Positions 6,681 through 14,892 of a stretch of DNA of 64,000 bases are shown piece by piece. Made by a program: the position numbers and the translations under genes. The first letter of the stretch is position 1. The number at the start of each line of letters is the position of its first letter. The notes below the pieces were generated by a model. That model had not been told where the DNA came from. It saw only the letters and a program-made list of their open reading frames with translations, and did no database searches. The DNA is from JAHEYG01 sp040403535. Its GTDB lineage: Bacteria; Bacteroidota; Bacteroidia; B-17B0; Aurantibacillaceae. Location: NCBI GenBank assembly GCA_040403535.1, contig JBBAKL010000012.1, forward strand, positions 1 to 64,000, in the 5' to 3' direction.

Positions 6681-7742
6681 ATGAAAAAGACAATTTTATT
6701 AATAGCAGGTTTAATATTAACGAGCCACGCGTTATTCTCACAAAAAACACAAAAAATTAAAATCAGTAAAATGGATAAGGAATTTTTATCGAAGCAAGCG
6801 GACGGTATGTACGCGAAGTTTGAAACCAATAAAGGCGACATTTATTGCGCACTTGAATTTAAGAAAACCCCTATGACTGTTGCTAACTTTGTTGGTTTAG
6901 CTGAAGGGAAAATTAAAAACGATAAAAAAGCAGAAGGTGTGCCATACTATGATGGTAATAAATTTCACCGTGTAATACCAAGCTTTATGATTCAGGGCGG
7001 TTGTCCGATGGGTAACGGTATGGGCGATCCTGGGTATAAATTTCCGGATGAAATCGATACTACTTTAAAGCACAAAGGTCCCGGTATTTTATCAATGGCT
7101 AATGCAGGTCCAAATACCAATGGTAGTCAGTTTTTCATTACACACGTTCCAACTCCTTGGTTGGATGGTAAGCATGCTGTATTCGGACATGTTGTTCAAG
7201 GACAGGATGTAGTTGATAAAATCGCAGGAAACGATACCATCCGTCATTTAGTGATTTTAAGAAAAGGTAAAGAAGCAGAAGCATTTGATGCTGCAAAGAC
7301 TTTTGAAAATCTAAGAACAAATTTTGCTAAGATTCAGGAAGAGAAAATTAAAGCTGAAACTTTAGCAATGGAAGCTATATTGAAAGAGAAATATGGTAAT
7401 GCTCAAACCACAGGTTCAGGTTTAAAAATCATGATGGAAAAAGAAGGTACAGGTGCTCAGCCGAAAGCAGGCGATATGGTAAGTGTACATTATTCCGGAA
7501 CATTATTAAACGGAACTAAATTCGATTCAAGTTATGATCGCGGTCAGCCTATTTCATTACCAATTGGCGTTGGTCAGGTAATTAAAGGTTGGGATGAAGG
7601 TATCATGATGTTGAAAGAAGGCGGTAAAGCCAAATTAATTATTCCTCCGCATTTAGGATACGGAAACCAGGGTGCTGGTGGAGTTATTCCTCCAAACGCC
7701 TGGTTAGTTTTTGATGTGGAATTAGTAAAAGTAGGGAACTAA
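6681..7742 (+). CDS. Secreted cyclophilin-FKBP chimera (dual-family peptidyl-prolyl isomerase)
   Basis: A signal peptide (about residues 1-20, ending LFSQ) precedes two isomerase domains of unrelated folds. The cyclophilin domain (about 40-200) has FHRVIPSFMIQGG with the catalytic Arg, NGSQFFI and the W of PWLDGKHAVFG. The FKBP domain (about 255-353) has VSVHYSGTLLNGTKFDSS, VIKGWDEG and LIIPPHLGYG. A charged helix joins them. Chimeras in this order are known from Flavobacterium relatives. A GTG at 6651 is in frame, but the ATG at 6681 directly precedes the signal peptide and is preferred. Both domains keep their key residues and should be active on periplasmic clients. Confidence 0.9.
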   Translation: MKKTILLIAGLILTSHALFSQKTQKIKISKMDKEFLSKQADGMYAKFETNKGDIYCALEFKKTPMTVANFVGLAEGKIKNDKKAEGVPYYDGNKFHRVIPSFMIQGGCPMGNGMGDPGYKFPDEIDTTLKHKGPGILSMANAGPNTNGSQFFITHVPTPWLDGKHAVFGHVVQGQDVVDKIAGNDTIRHLVILRKGKEAEAFDAAKTFENLRTNFAKIQEEKIKAETLAMEAILKEKYGNAQTTGSGLKIMMEKEGTGAQPKAGDMVSVHYSGTLLNGTKFDSSYDRGQPISLPIGVGQVIKGWDEGIMMLKEGGKAKLIIPPHLGYGNQGAGGVIPPNAWLVFDVELVKVGN

Positions 7743-7749
7743 GAAACAA

Positions 7750-8223
7750 ATGAGCGGCGAGGAAACAAAAGAAGCGGTTGCAAAAATTTTAACCGATTAC
7801 CTCGAACAACACGGGCATCGTAAAACCGACGAGCGTTTTGCGATACTCAATGAGATTTATTCGCACGAAGGACACTTTGATATTGAAAGTTTGTACCTGA
7901 TGATGAAGAATAAAAAGTACCGTGTAAGCCGTGCTACACTTTATAATAATATTGAATTAATGCTGGATGCCGGACTGGTTATAAAACATCAGTTCGGTAA
8001 AAATCTGGCTCAGTTCGAGAAAGCTTATAAATATAAACAGCATGATCATTTGATTTGCAGCGATTGCGAAAAAGTATTTGAATTCTGCGACCCTCGCATT
8101 ATGCAAATACAGAAGATGACTGAAGATATTCTTAACTTTGATATTTTTCATCACTCTTTGAATTTTTTTGCAAAATGCCGTAACTTAAAGGAAAAAGGTA
8201 AGTGCGAACATTATAAAAACTAA
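7750..8223 (+). CDS. Fur-family metal-responsive transcriptional repressor
   Basis: The N-terminal winged helix (HRKTDERFAILNEIY through RATLYNNIELMLDAGLV) is typical of Fur/PerR proteins. The dimerisation domain has the metal motif HDHLICSDC and a C-terminal second cysteine pair (C at KCRN and KGKC) for a structural zinc. At 157 residues it is full length. Whether it senses iron, zinc or peroxide cannot be decided from sequence alone. It starts 7 nt after the isomerase run and is followed 3 nt later by the STAS gene, so it may share that transcript. No Fur-box-like site was identified. Confidence 0.9.
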   Translation: MSGEETKEAVAKILTDYLEQHGHRKTDERFAILNEIYSHEGHFDIESLYLMMKNKKYRVSRATLYNNIELMLDAGLVIKHQFGKNLAQFEKAYKYKQHDHLICSDCEKVFEFCDPRIMQIQKMTEDILNFDIFHHSLNFFAKCRNLKEKGKCEHYKN

Positions 8224-8226
8224 GCT

Positions 8227-8574
8227 ATGTTATTTGAATTTTCCATATCCGATAAAAACAATTGTACCATTGTTTCTTTAAGTGGTGAGTTGATTGAAAA
8301 AAATCAGGCCAATGATTTAATTAAAAAAATTGAAGAATTGGTAGCCGGCGGTAAAAACAAGGTTGCAATTAATCTGGAAGGATTAAAATACATGAACAGC
8401 AGCGGATTGAATACGTTAATTCAGTTATTGACGAAAACCCGCAACAGTGACGGAGAAACCGTTATTTACAACATGAATAAAAAGATTAATGAGTTGTTAT
8501 TAATCACCAAGCTAAATACATTGTTTAAAATTGTTGAAACCGAGGAGCAAGCGCTTAAATTACTAGGTGTATAA
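8227..8574 (+). CDS. STAS-domain protein (anti-sigma factor antagonist type)
   Basis: The whole 115-residue protein is one STAS domain. The phosphorylatable loop appears as YMNSSGLNTL, close to the DSSGL motif of SpoIIAA/RsbV-type antagonists, which are switched off when a partner kinase phosphorylates the serine. No partner kinase, phosphatase or sigma factor gene is adjacent, so the pathway is unknown. Its stop codon overlaps the start of the next gene by one base (TAATG), which suggests translational coupling with the EI24-family protein. Confidence 0.85.
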   Translation: MLFEFSISDKNNCTIVSLSGELIEKNQANDLIKKIEELVAGGKNKVAINLEGLKYMNSSGLNTLIQLLTKTRNSDGETVIYNMNKKINELLLITKLNTLFKIVETEEQALKLLGV

Positions 8575-9380
8575 TGAATTTTTTTCAAGGGTTAATAAAA
8601 GGGTTTACCAATTGTTTTAACTCATTTGATTTGATATTTAAGAAAGGCCTTTGGCCTTTTTTAATTTATCCTCTTATCATTTGGGTCATTACATGGATGC
8701 TTGCATTATTTGGAATAACCATGTTTGCCGATTGGTTTGCTGCATGGACTTCTTCCGCATTGGAGTTTGAAAAAATTCCTGATAGCGGTCATTGGCTTTC
8801 ATTTGCTAAGCCATTTCTAACTGGCTACTTTAGTTTTTTTATATTTTGGGTAGTTAAAATTCTGTTCTGGTTTATATCAGGAACTTTTACAAAGTATGTT
8901 TTGTTAATCGTTCTTTCTCCCTTATTTGCATTATTGTCTGAAATGGCGGATGAAAGAATCACCGGACAAAAATTCCCTTTTTCATTACCACAGTTACTAA
9001 AAGATATTTTACGAGGAACAATTATTAGTTTGCGTAATATGTTAATTGAATTCGGTTTTATAATTGCTTGTTTTATCATCACATTATTCTTTCCTCCATT
9101 GGTGTTTATTACCACTCCGTTTTTGTTATTGGTGAGCTGGTATTTTACAGGTTTTTCCATGATGGATTATAACACCGAGCGTTATCGTTTTAATGTGCAC
9201 GACAGCATTAAATTTATTCGTGCCAATATGGGAATGATCATTGGTATAGGCTGTGTGTACTGGTTATTTATGAGTATTCCAACGGTTATTGGCGATATTG
9301 CCGGAATCATGTTTGGTCCGGCCATTGCTTCTATTGGAGCAACGCTAAGCTTTCTCGAAATAAAAAAGTCGAATTTGTAA
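8574..9380 (+). CDS. EI24/CysZ-family membrane protein
   Basis: Four to six hydrophobic segments, long amphipathic loops and the motif SPLFALLSEMADERITG place this in the EI24 domain family, which includes the sulphate transporter CysZ. Bacteroidota members are widespread but mostly uncharacterised. No sulphate assimilation gene is nearby, so a CysZ-like transport role is not claimed. It is coupled to the STAS gene by a one-base overlap, which is suggestive because STAS domains also regulate some anion transporters. Confidence 0.75.
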   Translation: MNFFQGLIKGFTNCFNSFDLIFKKGLWPFLIYPLIIWVITWMLALFGITMFADWFAAWTSSALEFEKIPDSGHWLSFAKPFLTGYFSFFIFWVVKILFWFISGTFTKYVLLIVLSPLFALLSEMADERITGQKFPFSLPQLLKDILRGTIISLRNMLIEFGFIIACFIITLFFPPLVFITTPFLLLVSWYFTGFSMMDYNTERYRFNVHDSIKFIRANMGMIIGIGCVYWLFMSIPTVIGDIAGIMFGPAIASIGATLSFLEIKKSNL

Positions 9381-9451
9381 TCGCTTTAGGTTATTTCTTA
9401 TCTAAACTTGTTTTAGTTATGTTTAGATTTCCTTATAGCGAAATTGATTTC

Positions 9452-9459
9452 TATATTTG
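9452..9459 (+). promoter_or_regulatory. -7 promoter element for the secreted hydrolase pair
   Basis: TATATTTG matches TAnnTTTG and lies 21 nt before the ATG at 9481. No clear -33 TTTG is present. A short inverted repeat (ATCTAAAC/GTTTAGAT, 9400-9407 with 9421-9428) lies just upstream and could end the previous transcript or bind a regulator. Confidence 0.4.
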
Positions 9460-9480
9460 ATAAGAGCTAAAGCTAAAAGG

Positions 9481-10623
9481 ATGAAAAAAAATTTACTTGT
9501 ATTCTTAATTTCAATATTGTTTGTGTCTGCGTCTCAGGCGCAATGGTTTAACAAAACATTAACGCATAACAGTTTAAGCCGACAATACCGCGTTTACGTT
9601 CCTTCAATTTATAACCCTTCAAATCCTGCCTCATTGGTATTAACCTTACACGGACTAGGAGATAATATGACCAATTTTAGTGGAATCGGAATGAATTTCA
9701 TTGCGGATACTGCTAACATTATTGTAGTGGTGCCTCAGGCTGTTGCCGATCCATTTGCAGGCACGGCATGGAATTCGGGAGCCGGATATTTGTCTTATTA
9801 CCCAAACTCTAATGTAAATGATGCGGATTTTTTAATTACACTTATTGATTCTATTAGCAATACGTATTCCATCAATCAAAACCGCATTTACAGTTGTGGT
9901 TTTTCGATGGGTGGATTTATGACGAACCGTTTAGCATGCGAAAAAACCAATCGTTTTTCGGCTATAGCTTCGGTGGCCGGAACAATTGGTAGTGGATTAA
10001 CGGCGTGTAATCCTTTAAATAAAATTCCCGCATTACATTTTCATGGTACTGCCGATCAAACAGTGGGGTATACAGTAAATAATTTCGGTATTGTTGCTGA
10101 TTCATTAGTTCGTTTCTGGAGAAATTACAATAATTGTAATTCAACTCCGGTAATTACCAATATTCCGGATACAAAAAATGATGGTTATACTGTTGACCAT
10201 TTCTTTTACGGAAGTACGGCGGGTAATGATGTTGAGTTTTTTAAAGTGTACAATGCCCAGCATGTTTGGTTAGGTACAGCAAACGATATTAACTATACGA
10301 TTGAGATCTGGCGTTTTTTCAATAAACACAGAACACGCTTGTTTAGCGGAATAGATGAAATTTTTTCTAAAACAACTAACGTTAATCTATTGCCAAATCC
10401 TGCCTCAAACAAATTTAGAATTGAAAGTACTAATGGAGAAAGTTTTATCCGAAAGATTGAAATTGTTGATTTAATTGGCAAAACGATAAAAACAATTCAA
10501 TTTGATTCACCATTGTCTTTCGTGGAGGTTAGTACAGGCGATATAAATTCAGGCACTTATTATGTGAATATTTTTGATGATAACATTATCAAATCAGTAA
10601 AAAAATTAGTTATCTTAAAATAA
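9481..10623 (+). CDS. Secreted polyhydroxybutyrate-depolymerase-like esterase with T9SS sorting domain
   Basis: A signal peptide (residues 1-20, ending ASQAQ) precedes an alpha/beta-hydrolase domain of the PHB depolymerase / LpqC esterase family. LVLTLHGLGDN gives the oxyanion region, GFSMGG the nucleophile Ser142, HFHGTADQTV the acid, and AQHVW the histidine. Members cleave polyhydroxyalkanoates, acetyl-xylan or feruloyl esters, so the substrate is open. The last 80 residues (LLPNPASNKF to KKLVILK) form a type A T9SS sorting domain. The ATG at 9481 is chosen over an in-frame TTG at 9457 because the signal peptide follows it directly. The next gene begins right after its stop codon. Confidence 0.88.
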   Translation: MKKNLLVFLISILFVSASQAQWFNKTLTHNSLSRQYRVYVPSIYNPSNPASLVLTLHGLGDNMTNFSGIGMNFIADTANIIVVVPQAVADPFAGTAWNSGAGYLSYYPNSNVNDADFLITLIDSISNTYSINQNRIYSCGFSMGGFMTNRLACEKTNRFSAIASVAGTIGSGLTACNPLNKIPALHFHGTADQTVGYTVNNFGIVADSLVRFWRNYNNCNSTPVITNIPDTKNDGYTVDHFFYGSTAGNDVEFFKVYNAQHVWLGTANDINYTIEIWRFFNKHRTRLFSGIDEIFSKTTNVNLLPNPASNKFRIESTNGESFIRKIEIVDLIGKTIKTIQFDSPLSFVEVSTGDINSGTYYVNIFDDNIIKSVKKLVILK

Positions 10624-12078
10624 ATGATTAGGTATCTCACTGTTTTTTTGTTTTTTATTTTGACAAAACCTGTGTTATGTCAGCAATGGATAAGTAAAAA
10701 TTACTTATACGATAGCATTTTAAACATCCCTTACGGAAATGCAACTAATTTTTTAGGAGGAACTGAATCATTGAAGCTAGACTTATATTTACCAAAATGT
10801 GATGATCCGGCACATGTTTCAAGAAAACCATTATTAGTATGGATACATGGTGGAGCTTTTCTTGCAGGTGATAAAAATGATGTTAGTATTACTAACTTAT
10901 GTAAGCAATTTGCCAAAAGGGGATATGTTACCGCAAGTGTTGATTATCGACTTGGTTTTGTATCTGATGACACGGTAAGAAACTGTAACTATCCAAATTA
11001 TTCTTGTGTTTTTGCAACTGATAAAAATGAATGGGAACGCGCCTATTACAGGGCTGTTCAGGATTGTAAGGGTGCTTTAAGGTTTTTAATAAACAGAAAT
11101 TCTTTATATCGTATCGATACAAATAATGTATTTGTTGCAGGAGAAAGTGCCGGCGCAATTACCTCTTTGGGTGTTGCGTTATTAGATACAACAATTGAAC
11201 GAATGCCATCAACATATTCTATAAATAGTGTACCATTACCTCATACCAGCATGAATTCATGTTCCTATAACGCAGGAAAAACTTTCACAGGAACAACCAT
11301 TCCCCGGCCTGATTTAGGTGGTATAGACGGATCCATAGAGCCGAGCAATATAAAATATACTATAAAAGGAATAGGTAATATGTATGGAGCTATGTTTAAT
11401 AATTTGCTACGCTATAAAAAATCAGGTTCAAATAAACCCGCAATTTATTCATTTCATCAGCCTTGTGATTTGGTAGTGCCAATTGATAGTGCTAAAGTAT
11501 ATTGGGGATTATCCTGGTGTTTTACCAACGGTTATAATTGCAATGCCATAACCAATACGCCAAAAGTGTATGGCAGTAGAACAATATCAAATTGGAATAC
11601 ATCGCTTTCTTTGGGCTATATCGTGCAAAATGATTTTACCTCAACAAATTTCCCGTATAATTATTGGATTGGAACCGGCAGTTGCGTTGATCAAATCAAT
11701 ACACCATGTCATGCATACGATAATTCGGTTTTAAGAGAAACAAATATGGCGACTTTTTTTGCCTCTCTAATAACAACAAGTCCGATATGTAACCCCGCTT
11801 TCTCAGGAATTATTGAAAATGAAAATAACGAAAGCTTAATGATTTATCCTTTGCCGGCTATTGATAAGGCAACCATTAAAGCAAGTGCAATGTTTGGCCC
11901 AATTAAATCGGTACTCATTCAAGACATGAGTGGTAAAATCCGAATTAATAAAAACGAGTTAAAGTTGGTAAGTGAAACAGAAATTGAAATTTCTGATTTA
12001 AGCGGAGGTGTTTACTTTGTGATAATTGAAAATCATAAAAATCAGACGTTAATAAGTAAACTTGTAGTTTTGAAGTAA
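10624..12078 (+). CDS. Secreted carboxylesterase-like alpha/beta-hydrolase with T9SS sorting domain
   Basis: A signal peptide (residues 1-19, ending VLCQ) is followed by a carboxylesterase-type hydrolase domain. LVWIHGGAF is the HGG oxyanion motif and GESAGAI carries the nucleophile Ser175. The Asp is probably near CDLVVP and the His near TPCHAYDN. Several paired cysteines suit an extracytoplasmic protein. The last 75 residues (LMIYPLPAIDKATI to SKLVVLK) are a T9SS sorting domain with the usual closing Lys. It starts immediately after the stop of the preceding esterase, so the two are cotranscribed and may act on the same ester-linked polymer. The substrate is unknown. Confidence 0.87.
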   Translation: MIRYLTVFLFFILTKPVLCQQWISKNYLYDSILNIPYGNATNFLGGTESLKLDLYLPKCDDPAHVSRKPLLVWIHGGAFLAGDKNDVSITNLCKQFAKRGYVTASVDYRLGFVSDDTVRNCNYPNYSCVFATDKNEWERAYYRAVQDCKGALRFLINRNSLYRIDTNNVFVAGESAGAITSLGVALLDTTIERMPSTYSINSVPLPHTSMNSCSYNAGKTFTGTTIPRPDLGGIDGSIEPSNIKYTIKGIGNMYGAMFNNLLRYKKSGSNKPAIYSFHQPCDLVVPIDSAKVYWGLSWCFTNGYNCNAITNTPKVYGSRTISNWNTSLSLGYIVQNDFTSTNFPYNYWIGTGSCVDQINTPCHAYDNSVLRETNMATFFASLITTSPICNPAFSGIIENENNESLMIYPLPAIDKATIKASAMFGPIKSVLIQDMSGKIRINKNELKLVSETEIEISDLSGGVYFVIIENHKNQTLISKLVVLK

Positions 12079-12295
12079 TCGTTTATTCTATTCATCTTGT
12101 ATTGCAAAAAAATACTCGTTAGAATACACGTTTGATTTCAACTAGAATAACATAAATCGCATCCTTAGTGTCATATAATATAATTCTTAAGTATCGTTTT
12201 ATCCCAAAGAAAAAGCTCAATACACTGGGATAGACTGCCATTGCCTTTGGTTTTATTGTTTTTGTATTCCCCAATATTAAAGCCGCCCTCAACAA

Positions 12296-12326
12296 AAAAG
12301 CCCCTCCAAACGGAGGGGCTTTTTTA
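12296..12326. terminator. Bidirectional terminator between convergent transcripts
   Basis: A 9-bp perfect stem (12299-12307 with 12312-12320, AGCCCCTCC/GGAGGGGCT) with a 4-nt loop is flanked by A and T tracts on both sides. It can end the esterase operon from the left and lpd from the right. The 220 bases to its left hold no convincing gene. Confidence 0.9.
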
Positions 12327-12343
12327 TTTTAATGATTTTATTC

Positions 12344-13732
12344 TTATAAGTGAATCACTTCACCATACGCCGCAGCGGCAGCTTCCATAATGGCTTCGCT
12401 CATGGTAGGGTGAGGGTGCACGGTTTTGATGATTTCGTGTCCTGTTGTTTCTAATTTACGTAAAGCAACAGTTTCTGCCACCATCTCGGTTACGTTAGCG
12501 CCAATCATGTGCGCGCCTAATAACTCGCCATATTTCGCATCAAAAATTAATTTAATGAATCCATCAGATGCCCCGGCTGCTTTTGCTTTACCGGATGCCG
12601 AGAATGGGAATTTACCAACCTTTACAGTATATCCGGCTTCCTTAGCTTTCTTCTCTGTATAACCAACGGATGCAATCTCCGGCTGACAATAGGTACAACC
12701 AGGAATGTTGTTATAGTCAATCGGCTCAACATGCATTCCTTTAATTTTTTCTACACAGGTAATACCTTCTGCACTTGCAACGTGTGCTAATGCCTGTCCA
12801 GGTACACAGTCGCCAATGGCGTAGTAACCCGGTACGTTAGTCGCATAGAATTTATCAACGATAATTTTTCCTTTATCGGTTTTAATTCCTGTTTCTTCTA
12901 AGCCTAAACCTTCAATGTTAGCAGCAATACCTACAGCCGATAAAACGATTTCAGCATCTAATGTAACATTACCGGTTTTGGTTTTTACATTTACTTTGCA
13001 GTCGGTACCTTTTGTGTCTACACTCTCAACAGAAGCTTCTGTCATGATTTCGATGCCCAACTTCTTAAATGATTTCTCTAATTGTTTTGATACTTCTTCA
13101 TCTTCAACCGGAACAATGTTCGGCATAAATTCAACGATGGTTACTTTCGTTCCCATTGTAGCGTAGAAGTAAGCAAACTCAACTCCAATAGCGCCCGAAC
13201 CAACAACTACTAAACTCTTAGGTTGTTTTGGTAAGCTCATGGCTTCGCGGTAACCAATAATTTTTTTACCGTCTTGTGGTAAATTTGGTAACTGACGAGA
13301 GCGTGCACCGGTTGCAATAATGATGTGTTTTCCGTCGTAAACAGTCACCTTTCCGTCGGCAGCTTTTACTTCCACTTTTTTACCCGGCTTTACTTTAGCC
13401 GTACCCATAATCACATCAATTTTGTTTTTCTTCATTAAAAACTGAATGCCTTTGCTCATTCCGTCGGCCACATCGCGGCTACGTTTAATCACCGCACCAA
13501 AATCAGCTTTTACATTATCAGCGCTAATTCCGTATTCTTTGGCGTGATTTAAATATTCAAATACCTGAGCACTTTTTAATAAAGCTTTGGTTGGAATACA
13601 ACCCCAGTTTAAACAAATGCCACCTAAGTTTTCTTTTTCAATAACAGCGGTTTTAAAACCTAATTGTGAAGCGCGAATGGCAGTAACATAACCGCCCGGA
13701 CCACTTCCTATAACAATAACATCGTAGTTCAT
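12344..13732 (-). CDS. lpdA: Dihydrolipoyl dehydrogenase (E3)
   Basis: Flavoenzyme that reoxidises dihydrolipoamide in pyruvate and 2-oxoglutarate dehydrogenase complexes and the glycine cleavage system, passing electrons to NAD+. The FAD-binding GSGPGGY is at the N-terminus. The redox disulphide is Cys40/Cys45 in GGICLNWGCIPTK. The NAD-binding GSGAIGVEFA is mid-protein, and the catalytic His is in HPHPTMSEA near the C-terminus. The 462-residue length is standard. It stands alone here with no E1 or E2 gene beside it, which is common for the E3 shared by several complexes. Confidence 0.97.
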   Translation of the reverse strand: MNYDVIVIGSGPGGYVTAIRASQLGFKTAVIEKENLGGICLNWGCIPTKALLKSAQVFEYLNHAKEYGISADNVKADFGAVIKRSRDVADGMSKGIQFLMKKNKIDVIMGTAKVKPGKKVEVKAADGKVTVYDGKHIIIATGARSRQLPNLPQDGKKIIGYREAMSLPKQPKSLVVVGSGAIGVEFAYFYATMGTKVTIVEFMPNIVPVEDEEVSKQLEKSFKKLGIEIMTEASVESVDTKGTDCKVNVKTKTGNVTLDAEIVLSAVGIAANIEGLGLEETGIKTDKGKIIVDKFYATNVPGYYAIGDCVPGQALAHVASAEGITCVEKIKGMHVEPIDYNNIPGCTYCQPEIASVGYTEKKAKEAGYTVKVGKFPFSASGKAKAAGASDGFIKLIFDAKYGELLGAHMIGANVTEMVAETVALRKLETTGHEIIKTVHPHPTMSEAIMEAAAAAYGEVIHL

Positions 13733-13831
13733 ATTCTTAATTTGTAAAGTGCTAATTTAAGCTTTAAATTGTTTAAATGTAATAAATGAAGAAATTAATT
13801 TGAGGTATTAATTGAGCTGGATTTCAGACGA

Positions 13832-14866
13832 TTATATCTCGAATCGGGCTTGTGGCACAGCGTTTAATCCGCTAAACTCTTGCTGTAAATATTTGTAATA
13901 AGCGGTAATTCCTATCATGGCAGCGTTGTCGGTACAATATTCAAATGGCGGAATAAATACATTCCAGTTATTCTTCATTCCCAATTCAATAAGTTGTTTG
14001 CGTAATTCACTATTGGCTGAAACGCCACCTGAAATGGCAACGTCCTTAACGTTATTGCATTTGGCAGCTACTTCAAAATTATGAAGCAACACTTTTATCA
14101 AATGATTTTGATAGGAAGCGCAAATATCGTTCAGGTTTTCTTCAATAAAATTCGGATTGGTTTTTACATTATTCTGAATGAAATATAGAAACGATGTTTT
14201 AATACCACTGAAACTGTAATTTAAACCGTTCACATGAGAGGTAGAAAACGAAAATTTTTTCGCGTTACCGTTTTGAGCTAATTTATCTACAAGTGGCCCG
14301 CCAGGATACGGTAAGCCCAAAATCTTAGCAGCTTTATCAAAGGCTTCACCAACCGCATCGTCAATCGTTTCTCCTAATAATTCAAATTTTAAATGCGAAT
14401 GAATTTTTACAATTTGGGTATGTCCGCCACTTACGGTCAAACACAAAAATGGAAATTCAGGAAAGAGGAATGTTGATTCATTTGATGTTCTAATAAAATG
14501 AGCTAAAATATGCGCTTGCATATGGTTCACCTCAATTAAGGGAACTTGTAAACCCATGGCCAACGATTTGGCAAAACTGCTTCCTACCAATAAACTCCCC
14601 ATTAAACCGGGACCTTTAGTAAAGGCGATAGCTGATAATTGTGATAATTTAACACCGGCTTTTTTAATGGCGGCATCTGCTACCGGCACAATGTTTTTCT
14701 GATGGTCGCGACTGGCTAACTCGGGTATAACACCGCCGTATTGCTCATGAATTTTCTGGTTGGCTGTAACATTTGCCAATACAACATCGTTTTTAAGTAT
14801 GGCGCATGATGTATCATCGCAGCTGCTTTCTATTGCTAATATGTATACATCGTCATTTTTCATCAC
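13832..14866 (-). CDS. tsaD: tRNA N6-threonylcarbamoyladenosine transferase subunit TsaD
   Basis: TsaD transfers threonylcarbamoyl to A37 of tRNAs reading ANN codons, together with TsaB and TsaE. AIESSCDDTSCAIL opens the ASKHA fold, and the metal-binding histidines are His115 and His119 in NHMQAH. LTVSGGHTQ and SGGVSAN are the nucleotide-binding loops. The length of 344 residues is normal. Two ATGs are adjacent (14866 and 14863), and the first is used here. It is divergent from tamB with only 26 bp between the starts, so the promoters must overlap. Confidence 0.97.
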   Translation of the reverse strand: MMKNDDVYILAIESSCDDTSCAILKNDVVLANVTANQKIHEQYGGVIPELASRDHQKNIVPVADAAIKKAGVKLSQLSAIAFTKGPGLMGSLLVGSSFAKSLAMGLQVPLIEVNHMQAHILAHFIRTSNESTFLFPEFPFLCLTVSGGHTQIVKIHSHLKFELLGETIDDAVGEAFDKAAKILGLPYPGGPLVDKLAQNGNAKKFSFSTSHVNGLNYSFSGIKTSFLYFIQNNVKTNPNFIEENLNDICASYQNHLIKVLLHNFEVAAKCNNVKDVAISGGVSANSELRKQLIELGMKNNWNVFIPPFEYCTDNAAMIGITAYYKYLQQEFSGLNAVPQARFEI

Positions 14867-14878
14867 CGCATTTTTTTG

Positions 14879-14886
14879 TAACTTTA
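14879..14886 (+). promoter_or_regulatory. -7 promoter element for tamB
   Basis: TAACTTTA fits TAnnTTTG/A and ends 6 nt before the tamB ATG, so the transcript would start at or next to the start codon. No -33 box is evident. The site lies within the 26-bp gap between two divergent genes. Confidence 0.4.
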
Positions 14887-14892
14887 TAGCTT

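Noticed and set aside
8574..9380. Assigning the symbol cysZ
   Set aside because: The fold family fits, but sulphate transport has no support from the neighbours or from specific residues I can read.
9400..9428. ATCTAAAC/GTTTAGAT inverted repeat as a terminator of the EI24 gene
   Set aside because: The stem is AT-rich and weak and no clear T-tract follows, so it was noted only as a possible operator or weak end.
12119..12241. 40-residue minus-strand frame in the gap between the esterase operon and lpd
   Set aside because: It has an ATG and a mixed hydrophobic sequence, but no homologue is recognised, there is no promoter evidence, and AT-rich gaps give such frames by chance.
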